Below, piece after piece: positions 10,278 through 21,365 of a stretch of DNA of 64,000 nt. The position numbers were made by a program, and so were the translations under genes. The DNA is from Geodermatophilus sp. TF02-6 (GTDB lineage: Bacteria > Actinomycetota > Actinomycetes > Mycobacteriales > Geodermatophilaceae), in assembly GCF_003319115.1 (NCBI RefSeq), contig NZ_QOHF01000018.1, positions 1 to 64,000 on the forward strand, in the 5' to 3' direction. The notes below the pieces were generated by a model. That model made no database searches. It saw only the letters and a program-made list of their open reading frames with translations, and was not told the DNA's origin. Each line of letters begins with the position of its first letter. Within the stretch, counting starts at the first letter, position 1.

Positions 10278-11179
10278 GCGACCCCCGCGACCTCGCCGGC
10301 ACCGGGCTGACCGAGGCCTGGGTGGACGAGCTGGTCGAGCGCACGCTGGCCGAGGACCTCACCGGCGGCGCCCCGCTGCCCGCCGCCCCCGACCTCGCGG
10401 TGGCCCACGACGTCACCAGCGCGGCCACCGTGCCGGCCGGTCAGCTGGGCACCGCGGACCTGGTGGCCCGCGCCGACGGCGTCCTCGCCGGCCTCCCGGT
10501 CGCCGCCCGCGTCTTCACCCGGCTCGCCCCCGGCGCGACCCTCACCGCGGGGGCGGCCGACGGCGACCGCGTCGCCCGCGGCGACGTGCTGCTCACCGTG
10601 CGGGGGCCGGTGCGCGCGCTGCTGGCCGCCGAGCGCAGCGCGCTCAACACCGCCGCCCGGGCCAGCGGCATCGCCACCCTGACCCGCCGCTGGGTCGACG
10701 CGGTCGCGGGCACCGGCGCCGTCGTCCTCGACACCCGCAAGACCACGCCGGGGCTGCGGCCGCTGGAGAAGTACGCCGTCCGCTGCGGTGGCGGGTCCAA
10801 CAAGCGCATGGGCCTCTACGACGTGGCGATGGTCAAGGACAACCACGTCGCGGCCGCCGGCTCGGTCGCCGCCGCGGTGGCGCTCGTGCGCGAGCGGGCG
10901 CCGCGGGTGGCGGTGCAGGTGGAGGCCGACACCCCCGCCCAGGCCGTGGAGGCGGTCGAGGCCGGGGCGCGGTTCCTGCTGCTGGACAACATGACTCCGG
11001 CCCAGCTGCGCGAGGTGGTCGCGCTGGTCGGCGGCCGGGCGGAGCTGGAGGCCACCGGCGGGCTCACCCTCGCCGTCGCCCGCGAGGTGGCCGAGACCGG
11101 CGTCGACTTCCTGTCGGTGGGGGCGCTGACCCACTCGGCGCCTGCCCTCGACCTCGCCCTCGACCTGCGGGCGGGCTGA
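10274..11179 (+). CDS. nadC: Nicotinate-nucleotide pyrophosphorylase (carboxylating)
   Basis: Converts quinolinate and PRPP to nicotinate mononucleotide. 301 aa. Visible motifs: [38 protein letters not shown] with HN-equivalent NKRMGLYD, and the phosphate-binding end ATGGLTL with [11 protein letters not shown]. The start is GTG 10274 (GTGA overlap with nadB); an in-frame GTG at 10271 is equally possible. Confidence 0.95.
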
Positions 11180-11182
11180 GGC

Positions 11183-12004
11183 GTGCTGCTCACCGTCGAC
11201 GTCGGCAACAGCCAGACCGTCCTGGCCACCTTCGACGGCGACCGCCGGGTGGGCTGCTGGCGGGTGACGACCGCTCCCCGGGCGACCGCCGACGAGCTGC
11301 GCATGCTGTGGCGCGGGCTGCTGCGCGACACCGTCGTCACCGGCGTCTCGGCCTGCTCCACGGTGCCCGCGCTGCTGCCGGCCCTGCGCCAGCTGCTGGA
11401 CTCGCTCGAGGTGCCGGTGGTCCTCATCGGCCCGGGGGTGCGGACCGGCGTCCCCCTGCACGTCGACAACCCCCGCGAGGTCGGCGCCGACCGGGTGGTC
11501 ACCGCGCTGGCCGCGCACGAGCTGTTCGGCCACCGCCCGGACGGCGGCACCCGGCCGGTCGTCGTCGTCGACTTCGGCACCTCGACCAACGTCGACGCCG
11601 TCGGCCCCGGCGGGCAGTTCCTCGGCGGGGCGCTGGCGCCCGGCGTCGAGGTCAGCCTCGAGGCGCTGACCGCCCGCGCGGCGCAGCTGCGCTCGGTCGA
11701 GCTGTCCGTGCCGCCGCAGGCGATCGGCAAGAACACCGTGGCGGCGCTGCAGTCGGGCCTCGTGCTCGGCTTCGCCGGCCTGGTCGACGGGCTGGTCGCC
11801 CGGATCGCCGCCGAGCTCGTGGCCCAGTTCGGCGCGGCGCCGGTCGTCGTCGCCACCGGCGGGCTCGCCCCCCTGGTCGCCGACAGCTGCCGGTCGATCG
11901 CCGAGCGCGAGCCCGACCTCACCGTGCACGGGCTGCGGCTGGCCTTCGAGCGGCACCAGGCGGGTGCCCGTCTCCCACCCGTCCGGCGATCACCGGCCCC
12001 GTAG
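11183..12004 (+). CDS. coaX: Type III pantothenate kinase
   Basis: Phosphorylates pantothenate, first step of CoA synthesis. 273 aa, ASKHA fold: N-terminal phosphate loop [16 protein letters not shown] motif, DFGTSTNVD and GALAPGV. It begins 3 nt after nadC with a GTG, so it continues the cofactor operon and takes pantothenate from PanC. The C-terminal residues after about 255 are variable and Pro/Arg-rich. Confidence 0.94.
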   Translation: MLLTVDVGNSQTVLATFDGDRRVGCWRVTTAPRATADELRMLWRGLLRDTVVTGVSACSTVPALLPALRQLLDSLEVPVVLIGPGVRTGVPLHVDNPREVGADRVVTALAAHELFGHRPDGGTRPVVVVDFGTSTNVDAVGPGGQFLGGALAPGVEVSLEALTARAAQLRSVELSVPPQAIGKNTVAALQSGLVLGFAGLVDGLVARIAAELVAQFGAAPVVVATGGLAPLVADSCRSIAEREPDLTVHGLRLAFERHQAGARLPPVRRSPAP

Positions 12005-12007
12005 GCT
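12002..12007 (+). promoter_or_regulatory. Possible -10 box for lysS
   Basis: TAGGCT begins in the coaX stop codon and lies 8 nt before the lysS GTG at 12016, compatible with a leaderless internal promoter. No clear -35 box. Confidence 0.3.
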
Positions 12008-12015
12008 GGTCCTTC

Positions 12016-13521
12016 GTGAGCGAGGAACCCCCAGGTCCGCCCGACGACGTCCCCGAGCAGCTCCGGGTCCGCCGGGCGAAGCTGGACCGGCTGCGTGCAG
12101 CCGGAACCGACCCCTACCCGGTGGCCGTGGCGCGCACGACGTCCCTGGCCGAGGTCCGCGCGGCCCACCCCGACCTCCCGCCCGACACCACGACCGGCGA
12201 GAAGGTCGGCGTCACCGGCCGGGTCATCTTCTCCCGCAACACCGGCAAGCTGTGCTTCGCGACGCTGCGCGAGGGCGACGCCGAGCTGCAGGTCATGCTC
12301 TCCCGGGACCGGGTGGGCGAGGAGTCGCTGGACGCCTGGAAGGCCGACGTCGACCTCGGTGACCACGTCTTCGTCGAGGGCGAGGTCGGGACGTCGCGGC
12401 GCGGGGAGCTGTCGGTGTTCGCCGACTCCTGGCAGCTGACCGCCAAGGCGCTGCGGCCGCTGCCGGTGGCGCACAAGCCGATGAGCGAGGAGCTGCGGGT
12501 CCGCCGGCGCTACGTCGACCTGATCGTGCGCGACGAGGCCCGCCGCACGGTGCGGCAGCGGGCCACGGTGGTGTCGACGCTGCGCGCCGGGCTGACCTCG
12601 CGCGGCTACCTCGAGGTCGAGACGCCGATGCTGCAGACGGTGCACGGCGGCGCGGCCGCCCGCCCGTTCCGGACCCACATGAACGCGTTCGACCTCGACC
12701 TCTACCTGCGCATCGCGCCCGAGCTGTTTCTCAAGCGCTGCATCGTCGGCGGCCTGGAGCGGGTGTTCGAGATCAACCGCAACTTCCGCAACGAGGGCGT
12801 CGACAGCACCCACTCGCCGGAGTTCGCGATGCTCGAGGCCTACCAGGCCCACGCCGACTACCAGGTGATGGCCACGCTCACCCGGGAGCTGACCCAGGAG
12901 TGCTGCGCGGCGCTGTTCGGCGACCACGTCGCGCGGCACAACGACGGCACCGAGATCGACCTGTCGGGGGAGTGGCGGCAGGTCCCCCTGTACACGGCGG
13001 TCTCCGAGGCCGTCGGCGAGGAGGTCACCACGGAGACGCCGCTCCCGCGGTTGCGGGAGGTCGCCGAGCGCCACGACGTCGGGGTGGATCCCGCGTGGGT
13101 CCCCGGCAAGGTGGTCGAGGAGCTGTTCGAGGCGCTGGTCCAGGACACGCTGCAGGCGCCGACCTTCGTCATCGACTACCCGCTGGACACCTCCCCGCTG
13201 ACCCGCGCGCACCGGTCGACGCCGGGGCTGGCCGAGAAGTGGGACCTCTACATCGCCGGCGTCGAGCGGGCCACGGCCTACTCCGAGCTGGTCGACCCGG
13301 TCGCGCAGCGCGAGCGGTTCACCGCTCAGGCCGCGATGGCCGCGGCGGGCGACCCCGAGGCGATGGCGTTCGACGAGGACTTCCTCGAGGCCCTGGAATA
13401 CGGCATGCCGCCGACCGGCGGTCTGGGCATGGGGATGGACCGGCTGATGATGACGCTCACCGGCCTGGGAATCCGCGAGACCATCCTCTTCCCGCTGGTC
13501 CGGCCGCTTTCGTCGTCCTGA
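12016..13521 (+). CDS. lysS: Lysyl-tRNA synthetase (class II)
   Basis: Charges tRNA-Lys. 501 aa. N-terminal OB-fold anticodon domain (about 55-150, [15 protein letters not shown]), then the class II catalytic core: motif 2 [14 protein letters not shown] and motif 3 [11 protein letters not shown] near the C-terminus. The GTG at 12016 lies 11 nt after coaX, and no earlier start gives a sensible N-terminus. Gene order matches the mycobacterial coaX-lysS-lsr2 arrangement. Confidence 0.95.
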   Translation: MSEEPPGPPDDVPEQLRVRRAKLDRLRAAGTDPYPVAVARTTSLAEVRAAHPDLPPDTTTGEKVGVTGRVIFSRNTGKLCFATLREGDAELQVMLSRDRVGEESLDAWKADVDLGDHVFVEGEVGTSRRGELSVFADSWQLTAKALRPLPVAHKPMSEELRVRRRYVDLIVRDEARRTVRQRATVVSTLRAGLTSRGYLEVETPMLQTVHGGAAARPFRTHMNAFDLDLYLRIAPELFLKRCIVGGLERVFEINRNFRNEGVDSTHSPEFAMLEAYQAHADYQVMATLTRELTQECCAALFGDHVARHNDGTEIDLSGEWRQVPLYTAVSEAVGEEVTTETPLPRLREVAERHDVGVDPAWVPGKVVEELFEALVQDTLQAPTFVIDYPLDTSPLTRAHRSTPGLAEKWDLYIAGVERATAYSELVDPVAQRERFTAQAAMAAAGDPEAMAFDEDFLEALEYGMPPTGGLGMGMDRLMMTLTGLGIRETILFPLVRPLSSS

Positions 13522-13582
13522 ACCGGCGCGGCTCGCTCTCACTCCATTGTGGGTTCCTCGCCTGAAATGTCGCTGAATGGTC

Positions 13583-13621
13583 TATCGTTCGGAGCGGCAA
13601 TGGCACGACCCCGTACGGGGT
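13583..13621 (+). promoter_or_regulatory. lsr2 promoter region with 14-bp palindrome
   Basis: A -10-like TATCGT at 13583-13588 is followed by a perfect palindrome ACCCCGTACGGGGT at 13608-13621, in the leader of lsr2. It lies inside a comparatively AT-richer 147-bp gap. The palindrome could be an operator or a small leader structure; this is inference. Confidence 0.4.
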
Positions 13622-13668
13622 GTCACACCGCCCCGAATGGGGGCCACGACGAGACGTGAGGAAGTGGA

Positions 13669-14022
13669 ATGGCGCGCAAGGTCCAGGTGATCCTCAGCGA
13701 CGACCTCGATGAGAATGTGCCCGCTGACGAGACCGTGAGCTTCTCGCTCGACGGCACCAACTACGAGATCGACCTCTCGGAGGAGAACGCGCAGGAGTTG
13801 CGCAACGCCTTCTCCCGCTACGTGCAGGCCGCTCGCAAGGTCAGCCGCGGCGGCGGCCGCGCCTCGGGCGGCGGTCGATCGCGGGCGACCGGTGGCGGCG
13901 GCCGGATGGACCGGGAGCAGGCGAGTGCGATCCGCGAGTGGGCCCGCAAGAACGGTCACGCGGTCAGCGACCGCGGGCGCATCCCGGCCAGCGTGGTCGA
14001 GGCCTACGAGGCCGCGCACTGA
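13669..14022 (+). CDS. lsr2: Lsr2 nucleoid-associated histone-like protein
   Basis: Small DNA-bridging protein that silences AT-rich foreign DNA in actinobacteria. 117 aa. N-terminal dimerisation domain (1-60, [14 protein letters not shown] and [13 protein letters not shown]), Gly/Arg linker (60-80), and C-terminal DNA-binding helices with the AT-hook-like RGR at 102-104. GAGGAAG precedes the ATG. Its known family role makes it a candidate silencer of the island at 36-41 kb. Confidence 0.97.
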   Translation: MARKVQVILSDDLDENVPADETVSFSLDGTNYEIDLSEENAQELRNAFSRYVQAARKVSRGGGRASGGGRSRATGGGGRMDREQASAIREWARKNGHAVSDRGRIPASVVEAYEAAH

Positions 14023-14349
14023 AGGAAGGACCTCCCTGCCCCCCACCGCTCGCAGGCTCGCGGCGGGACCCTTGCAGGCAGGCCGCCGTCCCCCTCACCC
14101 TTCGCAAGCTCAGGGTGAGCCTCCGCACGGGGCCTCCCCGTCCCCACCCGGCCCCGTCCCGGCCGCCTCCCGGGTCCCGCCCCGAGCTTGCGAGGGGTGG
14201 GGAAGAGGCGGTCCTTCCACCGAGCTCGCGAGGGGTGGGCAGGACGGGGCCGGGACCCTGCAGGGCCGCCGGCGTCGTACGCCGGCGGCCGGGCACGGGC
14301 AGGGTCGTTGGACCCTGGGGGTTCCGGACGGATTGGTGACGGTTGGGGC
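14023..14349. repeat. Intergenic cluster of GC-rich dispersed repeats
   Basis: No gene seen. The gap holds several copies of the same short module: CCGCTCGCAGGCTCGCGGCG near 14043, a hairpin with CTCACCCT and AGGGTGAG arms (14093-14118), and two copies of GAGCT(T/C)GCGAGGGGTGGG near 14183 and 14221. The same modules recur in other 3' intergenic gaps of this window. They may serve as terminators for lsr2. Confidence 0.7.
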
Positions 14350-14658
14350 ATGAGCCAAGGAACGGCCGACACCACCACGTCCGGCGACCCGTGGACCGGC
14401 GCGGACACCCGTCCCCAGGCGCCGTCCTTCACCGCCACCCTCGACCAGGTCCACGGCGTCGTCCGGACCCGCGGCCACCTGGACGCGCTGGCCGCGGACC
14501 TGCTGTCCGGCAGCATCGTCGCGCTGCAGCGGCAGGGGCACCGGGAGCTCACCGTCCAGCTGCGGCCCCTCGCCACGATCGACGCCGACGCACGCCGGCT
14601 GCTCACCGACCTCGCCGGGCGGCTGGCCGTCGACGGCGTGCGGCTGACGTTCGAGTGA
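14350..14658 (+). CDS. Small STAS-domain-like protein (anti-sigma antagonist type)
   Basis: 102 aa. After a disordered first 25 residues comes a STAS-like fold: GVVRTRGHLDALAADLL, HRELTVQLRPLATIDADA, LLTDLAGRLAVDGVRLTF. The position equivalent to the phosphorylatable Ser/Thr is IDADAR, so a classic SpoIIAA phosphosite is not obvious. ATG at 14350. No partner kinase or sigma factor is nearby. The assignment rests on fold-like pattern only. Confidence 0.65.
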   Translation: MSQGTADTTTSGDPWTGADTRPQAPSFTATLDQVHGVVRTRGHLDALAADLLSGSIVALQRQGHRELTVQLRPLATIDADARRLLTDLAGRLAVDGVRLTFE

Positions 14659-14722
14659 GGCCGGGGCGCGCGCCCGCCGCGGCAGCGCCCCGCCGTCCGC
14701 CCGCCGACCGGGGGCGCCGGCC

Positions 14723-14985
14723 GTGACCGCCGAGCGCTCCGAGAAGCGCGGTCGCTGGACCGTCGGGGTGGACACCGGGCAGCCGCACGCGGGGTCCGGG
14801 ACGTCGGCGTCGGGGCCGGTGAGCCGGCTGCACGCGGTCGGCGGCGCCGGCCTGATCGCCGGTCGGGCTCTCTGGCTCTCTGCCTCACCCCTGTCACCCT
14901 GCTGGACCCGGCCCACTGGAGCTGGCCCGACGACGGCGACGAGGCGTGGCCGTTGTGCTGGGTGTGCCTCGCGCTGACCTGCTGA
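14723..14985 (+). pseudogene. Possible frameshifted small membrane protein
   Basis: From GTG 14723 the frame gives a plausible N-terminus (VTAERSEKRGRWTV...RLHAVGGAGLIAGRA). The natural-looking continuation (LLDPAHWSWPDDGDEAWPLC then WVCLALTC) is in another frame and ends at the TGA at 14983. A shift near 14865-14875 would join them into one short hydrophobic protein of about 85 aa. The family is not recognised and this could be chance. Confidence 0.25.
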
Positions 14986-15008
14986 CCGGACCTGACACGC
15001 CGTCCACC

Positions 15009-15205
15009 GTGGGTGGGGCGGGGCCGGACCCTGGGGGAGGTGCGCCGCGGCAGGCGGGTGCTCACCGTCCGCTGTGGGTGGGGCGGAGCTGGACTGCTCG
15101 GGGAGGTGCGCCGCGGCAGGCGGGTGCTCACCGTCCGCTGTGGGTGGGGCGGAGCTGGACTGCTCGGGGAGGTGCGCCGCGGCAGGCGGGTGCTCACCGT
15201 CCGCT
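15009..15205. repeat. 66-bp tandem repeat, three copies
   Basis: Units begin at 15009 (65 bp, diverged in its first third), 15074 (66 bp) and 15140, and the last two are nearly identical. The array is upstream of clpC and ends about 205 bp before its start. Both strands stay open across it because the period is a multiple of three, but no known protein is encoded. Confidence 0.88.
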
Positions 15206-15413
15206 CTCGGCGTAACCGGCACGGAACACCGGTCGGTCACCATCGGTTGGACCGTGCAGCTCCTCTCCTCCGGTCCGGCCGCGTGCCGACGGAGGGTCGG
15301 AGTCCGCGACTACAGTGGAAGACTGGTGCCCCCGCGCGCCGACGGACGTCGGGTGCTCCTCCCCATCGCGGGGAGGGCAGTGCCGGACCAGCCGGTCAGA
15401 GGAGAAGCAGCAG
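15206..15413 (+). promoter_or_regulatory. clpC upstream region
   Basis: 208 bp without a gene between the tandem repeat and clpC. TACAGT at about 15312 is a possible -10 box. I looked for ClgR or HspR/HAIR-type inverted repeats and did not see a convincing one. Confidence 0.3.
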
Positions 15414-17945
<2,532 letters not shown>

Positions 17946-17952
17946 TAGTAGT

Positions 17953-18000
17953 AGGACCCCGTCCTCCTCACCTCTCGCACGCTCGGGGTGAGCCTCGGGA
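17953..18000. repeat. Dispersed GC-rich repeat copy after clpC
   Basis: Carries the family modules AGGACCCCGTCCT and CTCTCGCACGCTCGGGGTGAG, the reverse orientation of the copy at about 25470-25515. Starts just after the clpC stop. Confidence 0.65.
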
Positions 18001-18011
18001 CGGAGTCGGAC

Positions 18012-18051
18012 AGGGGCCGTTCCCCGCCCGAGAAGGTGGGGGGCGGCCCCT
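18012..18051 (+). terminator. Hairpin terminator downstream of clpC
   Basis: Inverted repeat with arms AGGGGCCG (18012-18019) and CGGCCCCT (18044-18051), extended inside by CCCC/GGGG pairing. No T-run follows, as is common in high-GC actinobacteria. Confidence 0.6.
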
Positions 18052-18071
18052 TCGTCGTCTGTCCCCTCCCC

Positions 18072-18132
18072 AGGTATGGGAAGCGATACCCGCGTCAGAG
18101 CGCCCCTGACGCGGGTATCGCTTCCCATACCT
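18072..18132. repeat. Perfect 27-bp inverted repeat (7-nt loop)
   Basis: Left arm 18072-18098, loop 18099-18105, right arm 18106-18132; the arms are exact reverse complements over 27 bp. It lies between clpC and a small membrane-protein gene and has no T-tract. It could be a strong bidirectional terminator, an operator, or a palindromic mobile element. Confidence 0.9.
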
Positions 18133-18170
18133 CGCCGGGCCGTCCGCCTGCTGGCGGGGACAATCCTCTC

Positions 18171-18383
18171 GTGACGTTGGGCGAGCACCCGAGACGGACG
18201 CCGGTCTACGGCGGGCTGCTGATCGTGACGGCCATGGTCGGCGCCACGCTGGTGTGGACCAGCGGCCTGCCTGGCGGGCTGAAGGCTGCGGCCCTCGTGC
18301 TCGCCCTCGTGGCCGCGGTCGCCGGCTGGTTGATGACCTTCCGCGACCTCAGCAACCCCCGCCGCCGCCCACGCCGTCGTTGA
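18171..18383 (+). CDS. Small two-helix membrane protein
   Basis: 70 aa; no family assigned. Two hydrophobic helices (about 14-33 and 36-57) and a basic tail (NPRRRPRRR). Start GTG 18171, 38 nt after the large hairpin. It is convergent with mutY, with an inverted repeat between them. Function unknown. Confidence 0.6.
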   Translation: MTLGEHPRRTPVYGGLLIVTAMVGATLVWTSGLPGGLKAAALVLALVAAVAGWLMTFRDLSNPRRRPRRR

Positions 18384-18448
18384 TCATGGGGTTGTCGCGG
18401 GCGACACGCGGGGACACGCCGCAGGAGAGCGCAACAAGCCCATGATCA
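18381..18448. terminator. Imperfect inverted repeat between convergent genes
   Basis: Arms TGATCATGGGGTTGTCGC (18381-18398) and the near reverse complement GCGCAACAAGCCCATGATCA (18429-18448), two mismatches in the outer 18 bp. It sits between the small membrane protein and mutY, so a bidirectional terminator is likely. Confidence 0.55.
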
Positions 18449-18483
18449 GCTGTGGCGGGTCGGTCGGCGGGGTGCGGCGGCGA

Positions 18484-19383
18484 TCACGCGGGGAGGCGGA
18501 ACCGGCCGTCGGGCGTCTGCTCGACCAGGCCGTCGACCAGCAGCGAGTCCAGGCAGCGTGAGCGCTGGACGGCGTCGGCCCAGGCCTCGTCCAGCAGACG
18601 TGCCTCCACCGGGCCCGGAGCGGCCCGCAGGACGTCGAGCAGCCGGCCACGAGCTTGACGGTCGGTCCCGGCGAAGGTCTGCACCCTGCGGGGCGGTCCG
18701 TCGGCCGCCGGGTGGCCGGCCAGCCGCCAGGCGCAGCTCTCCCGCACGGGACAGACCCCGCACCGCGGCGTGCGGGCCACGCACACCAGCGCGCCGAGCT
18801 CCATGGCCGCCACCGAGAACCGCACGGCCCGCTCCGGGTCGGCCGGGGCGAGCGCCGCCACGTCGGTGAGGTCGGTCGCCCGCGCGCTGCCTGCCTCGGC
18901 CCGCCCGTGCACCAGCCGGGCCACGACCCGCCGCACGTTGGTGTCGACCACCGGTTGCGGCCGGCCGTGGCCGAAGCAGGCGACCGCGCGGGCGGTGTAG
19001 GTCCCGACGCCTGGCAGCGCCTCCAGCGCCGCGACGTCCGCCGGGACGACGCCGCCGTGCCGCTCGGTGAGGGCCAGGGCGGTCTCCCGCAGCCGCAGCG
19101 CGCGGCGCGGGTAGCCCAGCTTGCCCCAGGCGCGGATCACCTCGGCCGGGGAGGCCGCGGCGAGCGCAGCCGGCGTCGGCCAGCGGGCCATCCACTCCCG
19201 CCACACCGGTTCCACCCGGGTGACCGGTGTCTGCTGCAACATCACCTCGCTGACCAGCACGGCCCACGGGTCCACCTGCGGCCGGCGCCACGGCAGGTCG
19301 CGGGCGGCGGTGGCGTACCAGTCGACGAGGGCCTCACCGAGGTCGCGCCCCGAGGCCGGGAGGGTGCGGGCCGTGCTGTCCAC
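18484..19383 (-). CDS. mutY: A/G-specific adenine glycosylase
   Basis: Removes adenine opposite 8-oxoguanine. 299 aa. Catalytic Glu46 in SEVMLQQT, helix-hairpin-helix LPGVGTYTARAV (about 123-134) and Asp147 in PVVDTN. The four iron-sulfur cysteines are C201, C208, C211 and C217. At 299 aa it ends soon after the cluster and lacks most of the NUDIX-like 8-oxoG recognition domain found in the E. coli enzyme; a short C-terminus is usual in actinobacteria. GTG start. Confidence 0.93.
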   Translation of the reverse strand: MDSTARTLPASGRDLGEALVDWYATAARDLPWRRPQVDPWAVLVSEVMLQQTPVTRVEPVWREWMARWPTPAALAAASPAEVIRAWGKLGYPRRALRLRETALALTERHGGVVPADVAALEALPGVGTYTARAVACFGHGRPQPVVDTNVRRVVARLVHGRAEAGSARATDLTDVAALAPADPERAVRFSVAAMELGALVCVARTPRCGVCPVRESCAWRLAGHPAADGPPRRVQTFAGTDRQARGRLLDVLRAAPGPVEARLLDEAWADAVQRSRCLDSLLVDGLVEQTPDGRFRLPA

Positions 19384-19459
19384 GGGGTCCCAGTGTGCCG
19401 TCCTCTCCGGGCGGCGTGCCGGTGCAGGTCGGGTGTCCGCGGCGCACTACGGTTCTCCC

Positions 19460-20146
19460 GTGCTGCACCCGGTCGGCCCGCACCGCTCGGCCGTCTACTG
19501 GCGCCGGCGCCTGTTGCTGCTCGTGCTGCTCCTGGCGGTGCTGGTCGGCGGGGGCTGGCTGGCGGTCGCCGCGGGCAGCGGCGGTCAGGACAGCTCGTCG
19601 ACGGCCGCGGCAACCGCCAGCCGCAGCGGCGAGCCCGCCGCGCCACCGGCTCTCGAGCGCGTGGTGCCCTCCCTGGCCAGCGTGCAGACGCCGACGCCGC
19701 CGTCGACGCCGACGCCGGCCCCCGCTCCGGCGCCCACCACTCCCGCGCCGAGCCCCGGCGGCCCGTGCAGCGACGACATGGTCAACCTGGAGGTGCGGGC
19801 GCCCGCCAACGCGCGGGCGGAGGATCGGCCCACCTTCGAGCTGGTGGTCACCAACACCACGCCGGTGCCCTGCGTGCGGGTGCTGGACGAGGGCCTGCAG
19901 GAGATCGTCATGCTCGACGGCGCAGGCAACCGCGTGTGGGGCAGCAACGACTGCTTCCCGGAGGCCAGCTCGGACACCCGCACCCTGGCGCCGGGCGAGT
20001 CGGTGTCGTTCCCGCTGGTGTGGAGCGGGCTGACCAGCGAGCCGACCTGCGGCGCGGCCCGCACCGCGCCGCCTCCCGGTCAGTACGTGCTACGGGGCCG
20101 GTTGGACACGAAGACCAGCGCGGACACGCCGTTCACGGTCGTGTGA
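19460..20146 (+). CDS. Membrane-anchored extracytoplasmic protein (Rv3587c position)
   Basis: 228 aa; specific function unknown. A short basic N-terminus is followed by one membrane anchor (about 17-37), a Pro/Thr-rich linker (70-100) and a beta-rich extracellular domain with four cysteines (PCSDDMV, PCVRVL, DCFPE, TCGAA). The position between mutY and disA matches the membrane protein there in mycobacteria. TACGGT lies 6 nt before the GTG start, suggesting a leaderless transcript. Confidence 0.72.
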   Translation: MLHPVGPHRSAVYWRRRLLLLVLLLAVLVGGGWLAVAAGSGGQDSSSTAAATASRSGEPAAPPALERVVPSLASVQTPTPPSTPTPAPAPAPTTPAPSPGGPCSDDMVNLEVRAPANARAEDRPTFELVVTNTTPVPCVRVLDEGLQEIVMLDGAGNRVWGSNDCFPEASSDTRTLAPGESVSFPLVWSGLTSEPTCGAARTAPPPGQYVLRGRLDTKTSADTPFTVV

Positions 20147-20147
20147 G

Positions 20148-20172
20148 GGCCCCGTCCTCTCGGGGCGGGGCC
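20148..20172. terminator. Hairpin between convergent genes
   Basis: Arms GGCCCCG (20148-20154) and CGGGGCC (20166-20172), located between the stop codons of the membrane protein (+) and disA (-). Confidence 0.5.
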
Positions 20173-20176
20173 TTCC

Positions 20177-21262
20177 TCAGCTGTAGCGGTCGAGGATCGA
20201 GGTCTCGGCCAGCCGGGACAGGCCCTCGCGGATCCCGCGGGCGCGGGCCTCGCCGACACCGTCCACGGCGAGCAGGTCCTCGATGGTGGCGGCCAGCAGC
20301 TTCTGCAGGCCGCCGAAGTGGTCGACCAGGCGGTCGATGATCCCGGCCGGCAGACGCGGGACGCGAGAGAGCAGGCGGTAGCCGCGCGGGCTGACCGGGG
20401 AGTCCAGCGCGTCGGCGGAGGTCGGCAGCCCGTAGCAGCGGGCCACCGCGGAGAGGTCGAGCAGCTCGGTCGGCGACAGCGCCCGCAGGTCGGTGAGGAC
20501 CTGCTCGATGGTCTTCGGCCGGTGGACGTCGCCGGGCAGGTAGTCGTGCACCAGCAGGGCGCGGTCCTCCTCGACGCCGGCGAGCATCTCGTCCAGCTGC
20601 AGCGCAAGCAGCCGTCCGTCGGTGCCGAGCTCGACGACGAAGCCCTCGATCTCGTCGGCGATCCGCCGGACCATCTCCAGCCGTTGGCTCACGCTCATCG
20701 CGTCGCGGACGGTGACGAGGTCCTCGATCTCCAGCGCCGACAGGGTGCTGGCCACCTCGTCGAGCCGCAGCTTGTACCGCTCGAGCGCGGCCAGGGCCTG
20801 GTTGGCGCGCGCCAGGATGGTGGTCGGGTGTTCCAGCGTGTACCGCCGGCCGGCGACGTAGACGCTGATGATGCTCATCGACTGGCTGACCGAGATCACC
20901 GGGAAGCCGGTCTGGATGGCGACCCGCTCGGCGGTGCGGTGCCGGGTGCCCGACTCCTCGGTGGGCACGGTCGGGTCGGGCATGAGGTGGACACCGGCCC
21001 GCACGATCCGCGCACCGTCGTAGGAGACGATCACCGCGCCGTCCATCTTCGCCAGCTCGCGCAGCCGGGTGGCCGACAGGGCGACGTCCAGGGCGAAGCC
21101 GCCGGTGCTGATGGACTCGACGACCCGGTCGTAGCCCAGCACGATCAGCGCACCGGTCCGCCCGGCGAGGATGCGCTCGAGGCCGTCCCGCAGCGCCGTC
21201 CCCGGTGCGATGCGGCCGAGCAGTTCGCGGAGCGCGACCTCGGAATCCACAGCGGGGGCCAC
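20177..21262 (-). CDS. disA: DNA integrity scanning diadenylate cyclase
   Basis: Makes c-di-AMP from two ATP and pauses at branched DNA. 361 aa. The DAC domain (1-145) has the catalytic DGA at 74-76 and RHRT at 107-110. A long helical linker follows, then a C-terminal HhH DNA-binding domain ([19 protein letters not shown]). GTG start with AGGAG upstream. It lies 103 bp downstream of radA on the same strand, the conserved pair whose products interact in other bacteria. Confidence 0.96.
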   Translation of the reverse strand: MAPAVDSEVALRELLGRIAPGTALRDGLERILAGRTGALIVLGYDRVVESISTGGFALDVALSATRLRELAKMDGAVIVSYDGARIVRAGVHLMPDPTVPTEESGTRHRTAERVAIQTGFPVISVSQSMSIISVYVAGRRYTLEHPTTILARANQALAALERYKLRLDEVASTLSALEIEDLVTVRDAMSVSQRLEMVRRIADEIEGFVVELGTDGRLLALQLDEMLAGVEEDRALLVHDYLPGDVHRPKTIEQVLTDLRALSPTELLDLSAVARCYGLPTSADALDSPVSPRGYRLLSRVPRLPAGIIDRLVDHFGGLQKLLAATIEDLLAVDGVGEARARGIREGLSRLAETSILDRYS

Positions 21263-21365
21263 GAGCGCTCCTGACGTTCGGTGTTGTGGGAGCTGATCCT
21301 ACGTGGCTCCCCACGGTACGTGCGGCGGTCGGTGGGCCACCGCACCGAGGAGCGGGCGGCCGACC

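Noticed and set aside
15009-15205. Considered as a CRISPR array
   Set aside because: The units are contiguous 65-66 bp tandem copies with no unique spacers, and no cas genes are in the window. The 88-bp array at 1-235 fails for the same reason.
14004-15243. Minus-strand repetitive proteins (RLPRRTSPSSPAPPHPQRTV-like) across the 66-bp array
   Set aside because: They stay open only because 66 is divisible by three. They run through intergenic repeats and the antisense of the STAS gene, without a start signal.
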